This document shows, one piece after another, positions 7,295 to 16,660 of a stretch of 64,000 bases of DNA (positions are counted from its first letter, which is position 1; every line of letters begins with the position of its first letter). A model generated the notes under the pieces. It did not search any database, was not told the DNA's origin, and worked only from the letters and a program-made list of their open reading frames with translations. Made by a program: the position numbers and the translations under genes. The DNA is taken from contig JACKNF010000008.1 of the NCBI GenBank assembly GCA_024234995.1, positions 62,001-126,000 on the forward strand. The letters run 5' to 3'. This stretch comes from Gammaproteobacteria bacterium. Lineage in GTDB: Bacteria; Pseudomonadota; Gammaproteobacteria; Competibacterales; Competibacteraceae.

Positions 7295-10200
7295 TTACTG
7301 CCCCAAGCTTTCCAGTAGCTTGCGTGCTTCTTCCTGTTCTGCGAAGGCTGAAACCCCTGCGAGTTTTTCCAGCTCCTGCCGGGCAGCATCCTTACGGCCC
7401 AATTTGGCGTAGGCTGCCGCTATGTGATAGCGAACCGTCGGTTGATCTGGCAGCTTATCCGCAGCTTTTTGTAAGAACTCCAAGCCCCGTAGCGCTTCGC
7501 CGTGTTGCACCAGAATCCAGCCCAGGGTATCCGCCACTTCCGGATTGTCCGGTGCTTTATCGTAAGCACGTTCCGCATAACGCAGAGCGCGAGCATCCCC
7601 TTTTTCGTAGTAGAACCAGGCCAGATTGTTGAGAACCACGGCATTATCGGGCAAGCGCTCAGCGAGTTGTTCGTATTCAGTAATCGTTTCCGTCTTGTGG
7701 TTTGATTCCTGTAAATACATTGCGTATTGCAAGCGTGCTCGATTGTCTTTCGGTTCGCTGGTCAGCCACTGCTGCAAAGTTGCCAGAGCTGCATCCCGCT
7801 CACCGGTCTGCCACTGAGCATTGGCTAGCCGTGTTGCGGTCTGACTATTGGGAGTTTTGGCATATGCTGTTTGATAAGCTGTTACTGCTGAGGCAAATTC
7901 CTTTTGTTGCAGGTGCAAATCACCTTCCAGCACGTAGCCAGTCATCTGGTCTGGGTACAACGCCTGGATCTGACGGACACCATCCAGCGCTTTACCGGTC
8001 TCTTGTCTCTGCTGTTGCAATTGCACTCTGGCGACCAGAGCTGGCAGATAATTATTTTGAATCGCCAGTGACTTGTCGAGCGATGCGGCTGCGGCTTTGA
8101 TATCTTTGGCGGCACCCTGCGCCATCGCTGCTAGATACCAGGGTTCCGGCGATTGCGGTAACAGGGCCGCCAGTTTTTGGAAGCTCACCACCGCTTCAGC
8201 CGTCTTACCATTATTAGCCTGGGTCAGTCCCAGCGCCCGCACAACCCGAGGCTCCTCCGGTTTCGCCGCCGCCAGTTTCTGGATCACGGTGAGCGCCTTT
8301 TCCTTACTGCCGCGATTTGTGTATTCCTGGGCCAGCGCTAAGCCAGCCTCACTGGAGTTTGGCAGCCGGTTCCAGGCCTGTTCCAATAACCGCAGCGACT
8401 CGTCGGTACGCCCTAACAGCGCTGCTAAGCGCAGCAGGGCTGGGAGGTTGTCAGGATCACGCTCCAGAATCTGCCGGTAGCGTAGTTGCGCACCAGCCTG
8501 GTTACCGGTCTTGATCTCCAGCGCCGCCAAGTTCATCTGGGCAGGAACATGGTCCGGCTTCAGTTTTAATGCTTGCTCAAAGGCCGTCTGCGCTGCTTGA
8601 TCATCACCCTGAGCGAGATAAGCTGCGCCGAGCAGATTGAATGCACCCGGCTCATTCGGCCGTTTTTCGGTCAGATCCTTGGCGACGGTAATCGCCTTGT
8701 CGAATTCCTTTTGCTGGAGGTACGCCTGCACCAACAGAGTGTCGGCCTGCTGTAAGCCACGATCCAGGGTGACTGCGCCGGTCCCTTCGTCACCTTGCTC
8801 CCGTTTTGCAAGCTGCTCATATTCAGCGATAGCTTCCTCCCTCCGCCCCAGCCGTTGCAATTCAGTAGCCAACCGCGTGCGCACTTGAACATCGTCCGGA
8901 TGGGCTGTGAGCCAGTCCCGCAGTGTCTTCAACGCTGCTTCACTATGGCCAGTCACCTGTTGCGCACCGGCTAACATAAGCACTGTCTGGCTATCTGGGG
9001 TCTTGGCATAAGCTGCTTGATAAGCTGCCAGCGCCTTAGTGAAATCCTTCTGCCGCACGTATAGATTTCCTTCGAGGCGGTACCCGACGTTCAGATTGGG
9101 AAATTGCTTCTGCAGCGCCTTGGCTCCGGTTAGCGCTTCGGTGAATTTTTGTTGCTGGGCTTGCAATTCGACCCGCGCCACCAGTGAGGGTAAATAATCA
9201 CCCTGAACGGCCAATGCCTTGTCAATGGCAGCGGCAGCATCCTTGAAATTCTGGGCGCGCGCCTGGGTCAAGGCTACCAGATGCCAGGGTTCCGGTGATT
9301 GCGGCTGCAATTCTGCCAGCTTGTGGAATGCCTTGACTGCATCATCGGGGCGGCCATCCGCCAGCAGCGCCAGACCGAGTGCTCGCTGCGCCGCCGGATG
9401 CTCAGGATTAGCCGCTTCCAGTCCACGCGCCACGTTGAGGGCTTTCACATTCAGTTCCGCGGCCTGGTACTGGCCGATCAGTGCCAGGCCGGCCTCCAGC
9501 GACGCCGGATTTTTGTCCCAGGCCTGCTCCAGCCAGCGTAGCACCTGCTCACGTTGTCCTGCTTGCCCGGCCAGTTCCGCCAACCGGAGCAGAGCACCCA
9601 GATTCCCAGGCTCCTTGGTTACCACTTGTTCGTAGAGCGCCTGCGCAGCATTGCGATTACCTGCTTTCACTTCCAGCAGCGCGAGATTCAGTGCGGGAGT
9701 GCTGAAATCCGGATTCAGCCGCAGTGCTTGTTCAAATTCATTTCGCGCTTTTTCATTCTCGCCTTTGGCCAAATACGCCGCACCCAGCAGATTGCGGGCA
9801 ATCGGATCATTTGGTTTCTTCGTCACCAGCTCATTGGCTGCGGCGATGGCCTTGTCAAATTCTTTCTGTTGTAGATAGGCTTGCACTAGCAACAAGTCTG
9901 CCTGGAGTACGTCTTGCCCTAGATCAACCAGTCCTTGCAGCTCGCGAACCGCATCGCCAGCTTTACCTTCTCCGAGCCGTGAGAGTGCCAATTGGGTGCG
10001 GATATTCGTGGCATCGGGAGCAATTTGGGCAGCTTTCTGCAGGTATTCCGAGCCTTTGGCGTAATCACGGTTTTGCAGATAGGCGCTGCCAAGTAGTGCC
10101 AGCAATTGGGCATCATCTGGCGTCTGGGCCAGTGCTGGGGTTAGGGTGCCGATGGCTTGACCGGGTTTTTCAAGTTTGAGTTGAGTGGCGGCCAACAGTA

Positions 10201-11245
10201 ATCGCGCTGGCAGATAGCCCGGTAAACGGCTAACGAATGATGTCAAATATTGATCGGCCTGCTCTAAATTGCCTTGTTCGTAGTTGATCGAGCCAAGCAA
10301 GAATTGAGCGCCAGGATGATCCGGGGTAACTTTCACGACTTGCAACAGGGCTTCTTGGGCTGCTGTTAGCTCCTTTTTTTGAAACAGGATGCTGCCACGC
10401 AGGTAGTTGGCTTCCGGTAAATTCGGCTGACGTTTGCGAACTGTTTCAACATCGGCCAGCGCTTCGTCTTGCTTGCCTTGGGCGATCAGGATTTGCGCCC
10501 GCTCCAATAAGGCAGCAGTGCTTTCTGGTTGCAATTCGAGAATGTGTTGTAGGACTTTTAATGCGGCTGGATCGTCATTTTGCAAACGATGCAAGCGCAC
10601 TTTGATAAACCAGGGGCGTATATCGTTGGGGTCCTGCGTGCTGGCTTTGCTGGAGAAAGCCTCAGCTTCGCTGTAATTACGGTTGATTAGTGCCAGCTGG
10701 CTTATTCCCAGCAAGGCATCAGGATCATCCGGCTGCAGTTTTAGCGCCTGATCCAGATGAATCTTTGCTGTATCGGGCTGACCTAGCGCTAATCCAGCCA
10801 GTCCTTGCAACGCTAGCAAGGTGGCCTGGATGGCCGGCGGGTCGCCTGCTTCCGGCGTCAGTTCCAGCACTTTCTGGTTTTGACCCTGCAACAGATAGGC
10901 CCGGGCTAGCAGCAGCAACCAGGCAGTTCGCTCAGAACCTAACTCCCGGGCGCGTTGCAACTCCTTCTCTGCTGGTACGCCGTTGCCCGTCTTCACATAA
11001 ATTTGCCCCAGTAACAACCGTGCATCGCGATTTTCTGGATTCTTTTGTAAAGCGTTTTTCAGCTCAATAACACTGGCTTGCCATTCTTGCTTAGCTTGAT
11101 AGTCCCGGGCCCGCTGAACGTGTTCGGCATCGGTAGTGCGATCACCGCAACCTGCCAACCCGGTGATGATGCCGGTTCCTAGACAGCAACCGAGCGCCAG
11201 CGCGCGCAAGGGCAAAAACGTTGATAAGCGATGACGAGACTTCAT
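7295..11245 (-). CDS. Giant TPR-repeat lipoprotein, PrsT-like (PEP-CTERM/exosortase system)
   Basis: A 1,316-aa protein with a lipoprotein signal (lipobox LAGC, Cys33) and tetratricopeptide-like repeats along the rest. The N-terminal part (ARDYQAKQEWQASVIELKNALQKNPEN, split at the repeat register) matches the PEP-CTERM-system TPR lipoprotein family (PrsT), usually about 900 aa. This copy is longer because a segment of roughly 390 aa occurs twice in tandem: both copies begin with LLVQAYLQQKEFDKAI and contain QPQSPEPW / LPQSPEPW and AYAKTPDSQT / AYAKTPNSQT. GGAG precedes the ATG at 11245. PrsT-type proteins accompany exopolysaccharide and protein-sorting systems; no exosortase gene is in the window, so function rests on similarity. 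Confidence 0.82.
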   Translation of the reverse strand: MKSRHRLSTFLPLRALALGCCLGTGIITGLAGCGDRTTDAEHVQRARDYQAKQEWQASVIELKNALQKNPENRDARLLLGQIYVKTGNGVPAEKELQRARELGSERTAWLLLLARAYLLQGQNQKVLELTPEAGDPPAIQATLLALQGLAGLALGQPDTAKIHLDQALKLQPDDPDALLGISQLALINRNYSEAEAFSSKASTQDPNDIRPWFIKVRLHRLQNDDPAALKVLQHILELQPESTAALLERAQILIAQGKQDEALADVETVRKRQPNLPEANYLRGSILFQKKELTAAQEALLQVVKVTPDHPGAQFLLGSINYEQGNLEQADQYLTSFVSRLPGYLPARLLLAATQLKLEKPGQAIGTLTPALAQTPDDAQLLALLGSAYLQNRDYAKGSEYLQKAAQIAPDATNIRTQLALSRLGEGKAGDAVRELQGLVDLGQDVLQADLLLVQAYLQQKEFDKAIAAANELVTKKPNDPIARNLLGAAYLAKGENEKARNEFEQALRLNPDFSTPALNLALLEVKAGNRNAAQALYEQVVTKEPGNLGALLRLAELAGQAGQREQVLRWLEQAWDKNPASLEAGLALIGQYQAAELNVKALNVARGLEAANPEHPAAQRALGLALLADGRPDDAVKAFHKLAELQPQSPEPWHLVALTQARAQNFKDAAAAIDKALAVQGDYLPSLVARVELQAQQQKFTEALTGAKALQKQFPNLNVGYRLEGNLYVRQKDFTKALAAYQAAYAKTPDSQTVLMLAGAQQVTGHSEAALKTLRDWLTAHPDDVQVRTRLATELQRLGRREEAIAEYEQLAKREQGDEGTGAVTLDRGLQQADTLLVQAYLQQKEFDKAITVAKDLTEKRPNEPGAFNLLGAAYLAQGDDQAAQTAFEQALKLKPDHVPAQMNLAALEIKTGNQAGAQLRYRQILERDPDNLPALLRLAALLGRTDESLRLLEQAWNRLPNSSEAGLALAQEYTNRGSKEKALTVIQKLAAAKPEEPRVVRALGLTQANNGKTAEAVVSFQKLAALLPQSPEPWYLAAMAQGAAKDIKAAAASLDKSLAIQNNYLPALVARVQLQQQRQETGKALDGVRQIQALYPDQMTGYVLEGDLHLQQKEFASAVTAYQTAYAKTPNSQTATRLANAQWQTGERDAALATLQQWLTSEPKDNRARLQYAMYLQESNHKTETITEYEQLAERLPDNAVVLNNLAWFYYEKGDARALRYAERAYDKAPDNPEVADTLGWILVQHGEALRGLEFLQKAADKLPDQPTVRYHIAAAYAKLGRKDAARQELEKLAGVSAFAEQEEARKLLESLGQ

Positions 11246-11466
11246 AGCGGACTCCAAAAGTGGGGCATTAGGCTGGAGGCAATAGATATATGAGTATGGT
11301 GATTATAGGCGAACCCTTGTGCCATCTGACGGCTGGATTGGCGAATTTCAGCTTGATTTAAGGGATGTGCCGTAAAGTATTCCTAAGGTCGTGGCTGGAA
11401 TGTGCTTTAGCCACGATAACCGGCTGCGGCTGGTATGTTCCAAATTCACTCGGTTGAGGAAATCTT

Positions 11467-11781
11467 ATGAGTATTCATAGACCACTGTTCGCTGCTGTCA
11501 CTCTCGCCACAATAATCTTCACCATCCCTTCTTTCGCGTCTGAAACCAAAGGTATGACGCCAGCGGCCAGCTCGTCCGTTGCTGCGACAGCCCCCATTAC
11601 TAAGGCGCAGGCCACGGAGATGGCACTCAAGGCGCATCCAGGCACAGTCACTAAGGCGTATGAAGATAGTCATAAAGGCAAACAGACTTGGGAGATCAAG
11701 ATTAACGGCAACGACGGTAAAAAGTGGGAGGTGTACTACGAGATCGCAACAGGGGCATTGGTCGACGAAAAAAGCAAGTAA
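11467..11781 (+). CDS. Secreted PepSY-domain protein
   Basis: A 104-aa protein with a signal peptide (cleavage near SFASE) and one PepSY unit: ITKAQATEMALKAHPGTVTKAYEDSHKGKQTWEIKI, split by the usual turn, ending YEIATGALVDEK. PepSY domains are small periplasmic modules with proposed peptidase-inhibitor or sensing roles. GAGGAAATCTT precedes the ATG. It opens a run of same-strand genes leading to sulfide dehydrogenase, and a second PepSY protein follows that operon, so the two may share a role in cofactor or redox protein handling (inference). Confidence 0.8.
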   Translation: MSIHRPLFAAVTLATIIFTIPSFASETKGMTPAASSSVAATAPITKAQATEMALKAHPGTVTKAYEDSHKGKQTWEIKINGNDGKKWEVYYEIATGALVDEKSK

Positions 11782-11850
11782 TTACAACGATATTTTCTAT
11801 ATATAACATTACCTCCTCGCTGGCGTTGCTGCCATGGCGGAGGTCCACCG

Positions 11851-12483
11851 GTGCATCACACTATGACCGGCTACAACGCCGAAATCATCATTTGGGACCC
11901 CTGGGTACGCCTGTTTCACTGGAGCCTGGTCCTTGCCTTTACGCTGTCTTATTTCAGCCAAGGCGAATTGTTCGCAGAATTTCTGCAAAACGTGGATGGC
12001 GCATTGTTGCAAACTGTCCATGTCTGGTCCGGTTATACGATTGCCGGATTGCTTGCTTTTCGCCTGATCTGGGGGTTCATCGGACCTCGTTATGCCCGAT
12101 TCAGTGAGTTCGTGCGCGGTCCGGCGGCAGTCCTGACCTACACCAAGAACGTACTAACGCTGCGGGCGCCTCGCTATCTCGGTCACAATCCTGCTGGCGG
12201 CGCGATGATCGTCATTTTGTTGCTGAGTTTGCTCCTCACTGTTGCTGCTGGCTTGATGCTCTACGGTGCCGGCAAAGGATTGGGTCCGCTAGCTGGACTG
12301 ATGCTGAACAGCAGCGATGCTACCATCGATTTCATTGAGGAATTCCATGAATTCTTTGCTAATTTCACATTAATTTTGGTGGTTGGGCATCTGACTGGCG
12401 TGATCTGGGAAAGTCTTCTTCACCGCGAAAATCTCACTCACGCCATGATCACCGGGCGCAAGCGTGTTCAAGAAGAGAGATAG
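11851..12483 (+). CDS. Membrane cytochrome b (b561/Ni-Fe hydrogenase cytochrome b type)
   Basis: A 210-aa membrane protein with four predicted membrane segments, starting at a GTG placed 7 nt after GGAGG (an ATG 12 nt later is possible). Histidines suitable as heme ligands occur in RLFHWSL, QTVHVWSGY, EEFHEFF and VVGHLTGV, the pattern of diheme cytochrome b561-like proteins that pass electrons between the quinone pool and periplasmic partners. It lies 30 bp before the cytochrome c gene of flavocytochrome c sulfide dehydrogenase, so it probably links sulfide oxidation to the quinone pool. That role is inferred from context. Confidence 0.85.
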   Translation: MHHTMTGYNAEIIIWDPWVRLFHWSLVLAFTLSYFSQGELFAEFLQNVDGALLQTVHVWSGYTIAGLLAFRLIWGFIGPRYARFSEFVRGPAAVLTYTKNVLTLRAPRYLGHNPAGGAMIVILLLSLLLTVAAGLMLYGAGKGLGPLAGLMLNSSDATIDFIEEFHEFFANFTLILVVGHLTGVIWESLLHRENLTHAMITGRKRVQEER

Positions 12484-12513
12484 CGTTTCATAAATCCCAA
12501 AGGAGGTAGTGGC

Positions 12514-12897
12514 ATGATTTCACATTTGCGTTTTGTTTTTTTAGGTCTTTCTAGTTTGATACTGCTGATTCCTTTCACTGGACAGGCTGCGCCGCCACCC
12601 GGCCGCCTGTTGGCGTCCCAATGCGCCCAATGCCACGGTACCGACGGGCGAGCGGTCGGCGGCATGGACCGCCTGGCGGGAGAAAGCATGAACGAACTTT
12701 GGGAAGAAATGCTGGAAATGAAGTATAGCGGTGATATGGGTGACATCATGCACCGCCAGGCAAAGGGTTACACTGAGGAGCAAATCCGGCTGATTGCTCA
12801 GTACTATGCAGGAACAGGCAGTCGTGGCAATGCCACTGGAGGTGAAGGCGGCCTTAGCCATGAAGAAGGCGATACACATGAAGAGCATGACGATTGA
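12514..12897 (+). CDS. fccA: Sulfide dehydrogenase cytochrome c subunit
   Basis: A 127-aa periplasmic c-type cytochrome. A signal peptide (cleavage near GQAAP) is followed by a single heme-binding CAQCH at residues 37-41. GGAGG precedes the ATG. The pattern of LLASQCAQCHGTDG then DRLAGES matches the cytochrome subunit of flavocytochrome c, and its partner flavoprotein follows immediately. The last 25 residues are rich in His, Glu and Asp (SHEEGDTHEEHDD), which looks like a metal-binding or disordered tail and is not part of the cytochrome fold. Monoheme, unlike the diheme subunit of some purple sulfur bacteria. Confidence 0.88.
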   Translation: MISHLRFVFLGLSSLILLIPFTGQAAPPPGRLLASQCAQCHGTDGRAVGGMDRLAGESMNELWEEMLEMKYSGDMGDIMHRQAKGYTEEQIRLIAQYYAGTGSRGNATGGEGGLSHEEGDTHEEHDD

Positions 12898-12954
12898 CCG
12901 GTGTTTTCCTTGCCTCTCCATGCCCGGCTGAATTGAACTCGAAGGAGAAATATC

Positions 12955-14229
12955 ATGAATATGCTTTCTCGCCGCCACTTTCTAAAATTGATGGGGGCTA
13001 CGGCAGCCGTTGCCGCAAGTCCCACCGCCTTGCGTGCGCAAACTGCTTCTGCCACGGGCCGCGTGGTGGTGGTTGGCGGCGGTTTCGCGGGTGCCACTAT
13101 CGCTAAGTATCTGCGCCACTGGAGTGGTGGCAACGTTGCTGTCACGCTAGTGGATGCTAATCTTGCCCATGTTTCCTGCATTCTCAGCAACCTGGCGTTG
13201 AACAGCTCGATGAGTTTGTCGCAAATCACTTTTAACTATGAAGCTCTTAAGCAGAAGTACGGTGTTAACTTTGTGCAGGGCCGGGCAGCTGGTATCGATA
13301 ACGACAAACAGCAATTGAAGTTGGATAGTGGAATCTTACTGGATTATGAACGGCTTATCCTGGCGCCTGGTATCGATTTCGCCGCAATTCCCGGCCTTGA
13401 TTCCAGCCTGGTTCCGCATGCTTGGCAAGCGGGTCCGCAAACAACCCTGCTCAAGCAGCAGCTAGCCGCTATGCCCAGCCGTGGAACCTTTGTTCTGACC
13501 ATTCCTAAAGCCCCTTACCGTTGCCCGCCTGGGCCGTATGAACGGGCCTGTGTGGTAGCCGACTATTTGAAGCGTAAGAAACCAGGTTCCAACGTGATCG
13601 TGCTGGATGCGAATCCCAAGATCATGGCCGAAGAGCATACTTTTACCACAGCGTTCAACCAGACCTATGCGGGTATTATTGAATATCACCCCAATGTTCT
13701 GTTGGATGAAGTGGAGGTGGTGTCTTCGACGAAGCGGATTGCCAGGACCAGCCAAGGAAATTTTCCGGCCCATGTACTCAACGTGATTCCTCCACAGAAG
13801 GCAGGAAAAATTGTCTTCGATGTAGGATTGGTGCCATCGGGACAGAATTGGGCATCCGTTAATCCGCTGACTTATGAATCCACCCTGATACCTGGCTCTA
13901 AAATTCATATCATCGGCGATTCGCAGGGGACCAGTCAGCCGAAGTCGGGGCATATCGCTAACGCCGAAGCCAAGGTTTGCGCTGACGCCATTCTGCGCGC
14001 CTTCGCTGGTGAAGAGCCTGATCCTGCGCCGGTCACAAACTCAGCCTGTTACAGTCCGATTACCGCCAAAACGGCTTCCTGGTTAACTGCTGTGTTCGCG
14101 TACAACCCAAACACAGGCGCGATGGAAGCCGTGCCGGAATCGTTTGGCGAAGCGCCCGCTGCAACTGAGGAAAACTACGAAAAAATGTTCGATTGGGCTG
14201 GCAACCTGTTTGGTGACACCTTCGCCTAA
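12955..14229 (+). CDS. fccB: Sulfide dehydrogenase (flavocytochrome c) flavoprotein subunit
   Basis: A 424-aa periplasmic FAD enzyme that oxidises sulfide and passes electrons to the cytochrome subunit encoded just upstream. It has a Tat signal (SRRHFLKLMGA), the FAD dinucleotide motif VVVVGGGFAGATIAKYLR, cysteines at HVSCILSN, PYRCPPGPYERAC and NSACYSP that can provide the redox disulfide, and the C-terminal FAD contact HIIGDSQG. Length and order match the family. A ribosome site (GAAGGAG) precedes the ATG. With the cytochrome b and PepSY genes it forms an operon-like group, arguing for sulfide as an electron donor in this organism. Confidence 0.92.
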   Translation: MNMLSRRHFLKLMGATAAVAASPTALRAQTASATGRVVVVGGGFAGATIAKYLRHWSGGNVAVTLVDANLAHVSCILSNLALNSSMSLSQITFNYEALKQKYGVNFVQGRAAGIDNDKQQLKLDSGILLDYERLILAPGIDFAAIPGLDSSLVPHAWQAGPQTTLLKQQLAAMPSRGTFVLTIPKAPYRCPPGPYERACVVADYLKRKKPGSNVIVLDANPKIMAEEHTFTTAFNQTYAGIIEYHPNVLLDEVEVVSSTKRIARTSQGNFPAHVLNVIPPQKAGKIVFDVGLVPSGQNWASVNPLTYESTLIPGSKIHIIGDSQGTSQPKSGHIANAEAKVCADAILRAFAGEEPDPAPVTNSACYSPITAKTASWLTAVFAYNPNTGAMEAVPESFGEAPAATEENYEKMFDWAGNLFGDTFA

Positions 14230-14236
14230 ATTAACC

Positions 14237-14307
14237 GGGGACTGTCTGCCAAGATTCTCTTACCTTTGACGCTTCTCCTCCAGGGAGAGGGTATTGCTAC
14301 AGTCCCC
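14237..14307. other. Inverted repeat between fccB and the second PepSY gene
   Basis: GGGGACTGT (14237-14245) is perfectly complementary to ACAGTCCCC (14299-14307), separated by 53 nt. It ends 6 nt before the proposed start codon of the PepSY gene, so the folded RNA could hide that start or mark the end of the fcc transcript. No T-run follows, so a classical terminator is unlikely. Confidence 0.4.
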
Positions 14308-14313
14308 AATGCT

Positions 14314-14661
14314 ATGTTTTTCAAAAAAATCATACTCATCTACCGTCATGGACGGATCGCTGCCATCCTGCTGCTGGCAACCGGTCTGTTTGTAACGGGG
14401 TCAGTGATGGCCGGACGTGATCATGACGAAATTCGCCGGTTACATGGCGCTGGGCAAATTCTCTCGCTGGAAACCATCATCGCCAGCCACCGCCATTGGC
14501 ATCCGGGTGGCCGCTTGCTGGAAGCAGAACTTGAATCCGAACATGGCCGCTATGTTTATGATCTGAAATTCCTGGATGATGACGGTGTCGTGCGTGAATT
14601 TGAATATGACGCCCGCACCGGTGAGTTATGGCATCTCGAACACGAAGAAGAGCAGGAATAG
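14314..14661 (+). CDS. Membrane-anchored or exported PepSY-domain protein
   Basis: A 115-aa protein from the ATG at 14314 (MFFKKIILIYR), with a hydrophobic segment AAILLLATGLFVTGSVMA acting as signal peptide or anchor. The mature part is a PepSY unit: GQILSLETIIASHR, then LLEAELESEHGRYVYDLKFLDDDG and EFEYDARTGEL. The start is not certain, since no clear ribosome site is seen and a TTG lies 48 nt upstream in frame. Two bases separate its stop from the start of the response regulator, so it is likely co-expressed with, and perhaps a sensor accessory for, the two-component system (inference). Confidence 0.78.
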   Translation: MFFKKIILIYRHGRIAAILLLATGLFVTGSVMAGRDHDEIRRLHGAGQILSLETIIASHRHWHPGGRLLEAELESEHGRYVYDLKFLDDDGVVREFEYDARTGELWHLEHEEEQE

Positions 14662-14663
14662 CG

Positions 14664-15335
14664 ATGCGCCTGCTATTGGTTGAAGACGATGCCCTGTTGA
14701 GTGATCGGTTACGGGTTGAATTAGAACAGGCCGGGTTTGCAGTGGACGTGGCTGCCAATGGCGCCGATGCTGAATTCATGGGGGAATCCGAGCCTTATCA
14801 TGTCATCGTACTGGATCTTGGACTGCCTGGCCGTCCGGGTCTGGACGTGCTGCGCCGCTGGCGCGCCGGCGGCAATCCGGTGCCAGTGTTGATCCTGACC
14901 GCCCGCGATGCGTGGCATGAAAAAGTAGATGGTTTCAAAGCTGGTGCGGATGATTACCTCAGTAAGCCTTTCCACACTGCCGAGTTGATCGCCCGGTTAC
15001 AGTCCCTGTTGCGGCGCAGTGTCGCCCGGTCGCATGGGCCGTTACGAGTTGCCGGCCTGGAGCTGGACGAGGACGCCCAGACCGCGCGAATTTCCGCCAC
15101 CGGGGAAACATTTGAGCTGACCGGCACCGAATTCCGTCTGCTGCGCTACTTGATGCGGCACCCCGGTCAGGTGTTGTCCAAAACCCGGTTAGCTGAACAG
15201 ATCTATGACTTTGAAACCGAACGCGATAGCAATGTGCTTGAGGTCTACATTAACCGGCTGCGCCGTAAATTCGGACGGGAATTGATTACGACCCGTCGTG
15301 GCCAAGGTTATGTCTTCGGAACTGGCCCGGCATGA
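14664..15335 (+). CDS. OmpR/PhoB-family response regulator
   Basis: A 223-aa two-domain regulator. The receiver domain holds the acidic pair EDD (residues 7-9), the phospho-acceptor Asp51 in VIVLDLGLPG, and a late KPFHTAEL with the conserved Lys. The C-terminal winged helix contains ELTGTEFRLLRYLMRHPGQVLSK and SNVLEVYINRLRRKF, typical of QseB/PmrA-like DNA-binding domains. It starts right after the PepSY gene and its last codons overlap the kinase gene by 4 bp, so regulator and kinase are translated together. The target genes are unknown; the neighbouring PepSY and sulfide genes are candidates. Confidence 0.92.
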   Translation: MRLLLVEDDALLSDRLRVELEQAGFAVDVAANGADAEFMGESEPYHVIVLDLGLPGRPGLDVLRRWRAGGNPVPVLILTARDAWHEKVDGFKAGADDYLSKPFHTAELIARLQSLLRRSVARSHGPLRVAGLELDEDAQTARISATGETFELTGTEFRLLRYLMRHPGQVLSKTRLAEQIYDFETERDSNVLEVYINRLRRKFGRELITTRRGQGYVFGTGPA

Positions 15336-16660
15336 CTTCGCTGCAAACCCGATTATCGGCTGGCTTAATCGTAACGCTCGCTGTGCTCATTCTATCGGTG
15401 GTTGCTATTGGCGGCTACTCACTGCGCCAGCTGGCCGAGGATTTTGTTGCAGCCCGGCTGGAACACGATCTGCAAACGCTGCTAGCTGCGCTGGAATTTG
15501 ACGCTGCCGGCCAGCCTCGCCTGCCTGCGGACCGGGTCAGTGCTTCCTTTCATCAACCCTATTCGGGGCACTATTACCAGATTGAAATTCCCGGTGGCGA
15601 GCTCTGTTCCCGCTCGCTTTGGGATATGGATCTAAAGTTACCGCCGCTTGCAACGGATCGTTTCACCCGGACCTTTGTCACCGGTCCGCAGAATCAGCAA
15701 CTATTGCTGGTCGGCCGGGCCTTTCGGGTCGAAGATCGCCCCGTTGCTATCGCCGTCACTGAAGATTTTGCGCCAGTGCGTCAGGGTATCGACCGTTTGT
15801 TGCTGGAATTTATCGGAATCGCTCTATTGCTGTTCGGTGTCCTGCTATGGTGTCAGCGGTTGCTTGTGCGCCGCGGCTTAGCGCCGTTAGAGGAAGTGCG
15901 TCGCGAACTCCCCCGGCTGGCTCACGGTGAAATTGCGCAACTATCCATCGATACCCCGGATGAAGTGCGGCCACTGGTCATTGAGTTGAACCGGTTGCTG
16001 GCATTGCTGGATCAACGCCAGCGGCGGGCGCGACATGCATTGGGTAATTTGGCGCACGCATTGAAAACCCCGCTGACCGCTTTGATCCAACTGACCGGGC
16101 AGCGGCCTCCGCCTCTCGATTCCAGCGAATGGGATGATTTACGCCAGCAAATCCGGCAAATCCATGCCTTGACTGAGCGCGAACTCAAACGTGCTCGAAT
16201 CGCCGGAAGTGGCGCACCGGGCCGGCGCGTGCTGCTGGAGGGGGAAATTACGGATCTGGTTGAAACCTTGCGCCGTATCTACCGCGACCGGGATATACAG
16301 TTCGATATCCAGATTCTGCCTGGCAGCGGGTTTTCCGGCGACCGCGATGATCTATTGGAATTATTGGGTAATCTGCTCGACAACGCTTGTCAGTGGGCGG
16401 AATGCACTGTGCGGCTGACTGCTGGCGCCAGTGCGCAGGACATATGGCTGAAGGTAGAGGATGATGGGCCTGGCTGCCCTCCGGAACAGCTAGCCTTGCT
16501 GCAACAGCGCGGGGCACGGATCGATGAGTCCCGCGCCGGTCATGGCTTGGGATTGGCGATCGCAGGCGATATTGTCGAACAATATCGGGGAGTCCTGAAA
16601 CTTGGCCGCTCTGAGGTGCTGGGCGGTTTTCTCGCTGAGGTGATGCTGCCTTCCCCCTGA
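15332..16660 (+). CDS. Sensor histidine kinase (QseC/PhoQ type)
   Basis: A 442-aa inner-membrane kinase. Membrane segments near residues 10-28 and 158-175 enclose a periplasmic sensor region of about 130 residues. A HAMP-like stretch follows, then the phospho-acceptor His242 in LAHALKTPLTAL, the N box LLGNLLDNACQWA, and ATP-lid glycines DDGPGC and GHGLGLAI. It phosphorylates the response regulator encoded immediately upstream with overlapping codons. The signal is unknown; the upstream membrane PepSY protein may take part. A short convergent gap separates it from the AAA/FHA gene. Confidence 0.92.
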   Translation: MTSLQTRLSAGLIVTLAVLILSVVAIGGYSLRQLAEDFVAARLEHDLQTLLAALEFDAAGQPRLPADRVSASFHQPYSGHYYQIEIPGGELCSRSLWDMDLKLPPLATDRFTRTFVTGPQNQQLLLVGRAFRVEDRPVAIAVTEDFAPVRQGIDRLLLEFIGIALLLFGVLLWCQRLLVRRGLAPLEEVRRELPRLAHGEIAQLSIDTPDEVRPLVIELNRLLALLDQRQRRARHALGNLAHALKTPLTALIQLTGQRPPPLDSSEWDDLRQQIRQIHALTERELKRARIAGSGAPGRRVLLEGEITDLVETLRRIYRDRDIQFDIQILPGSGFSGDRDDLLELLGNLLDNACQWAECTVRLTAGASAQDIWLKVEDDGPGCPPEQLALLQQRGARIDESRAGHGLGLAIAGDIVEQYRGVLKLGRSEVLGGFLAEVMLPSP

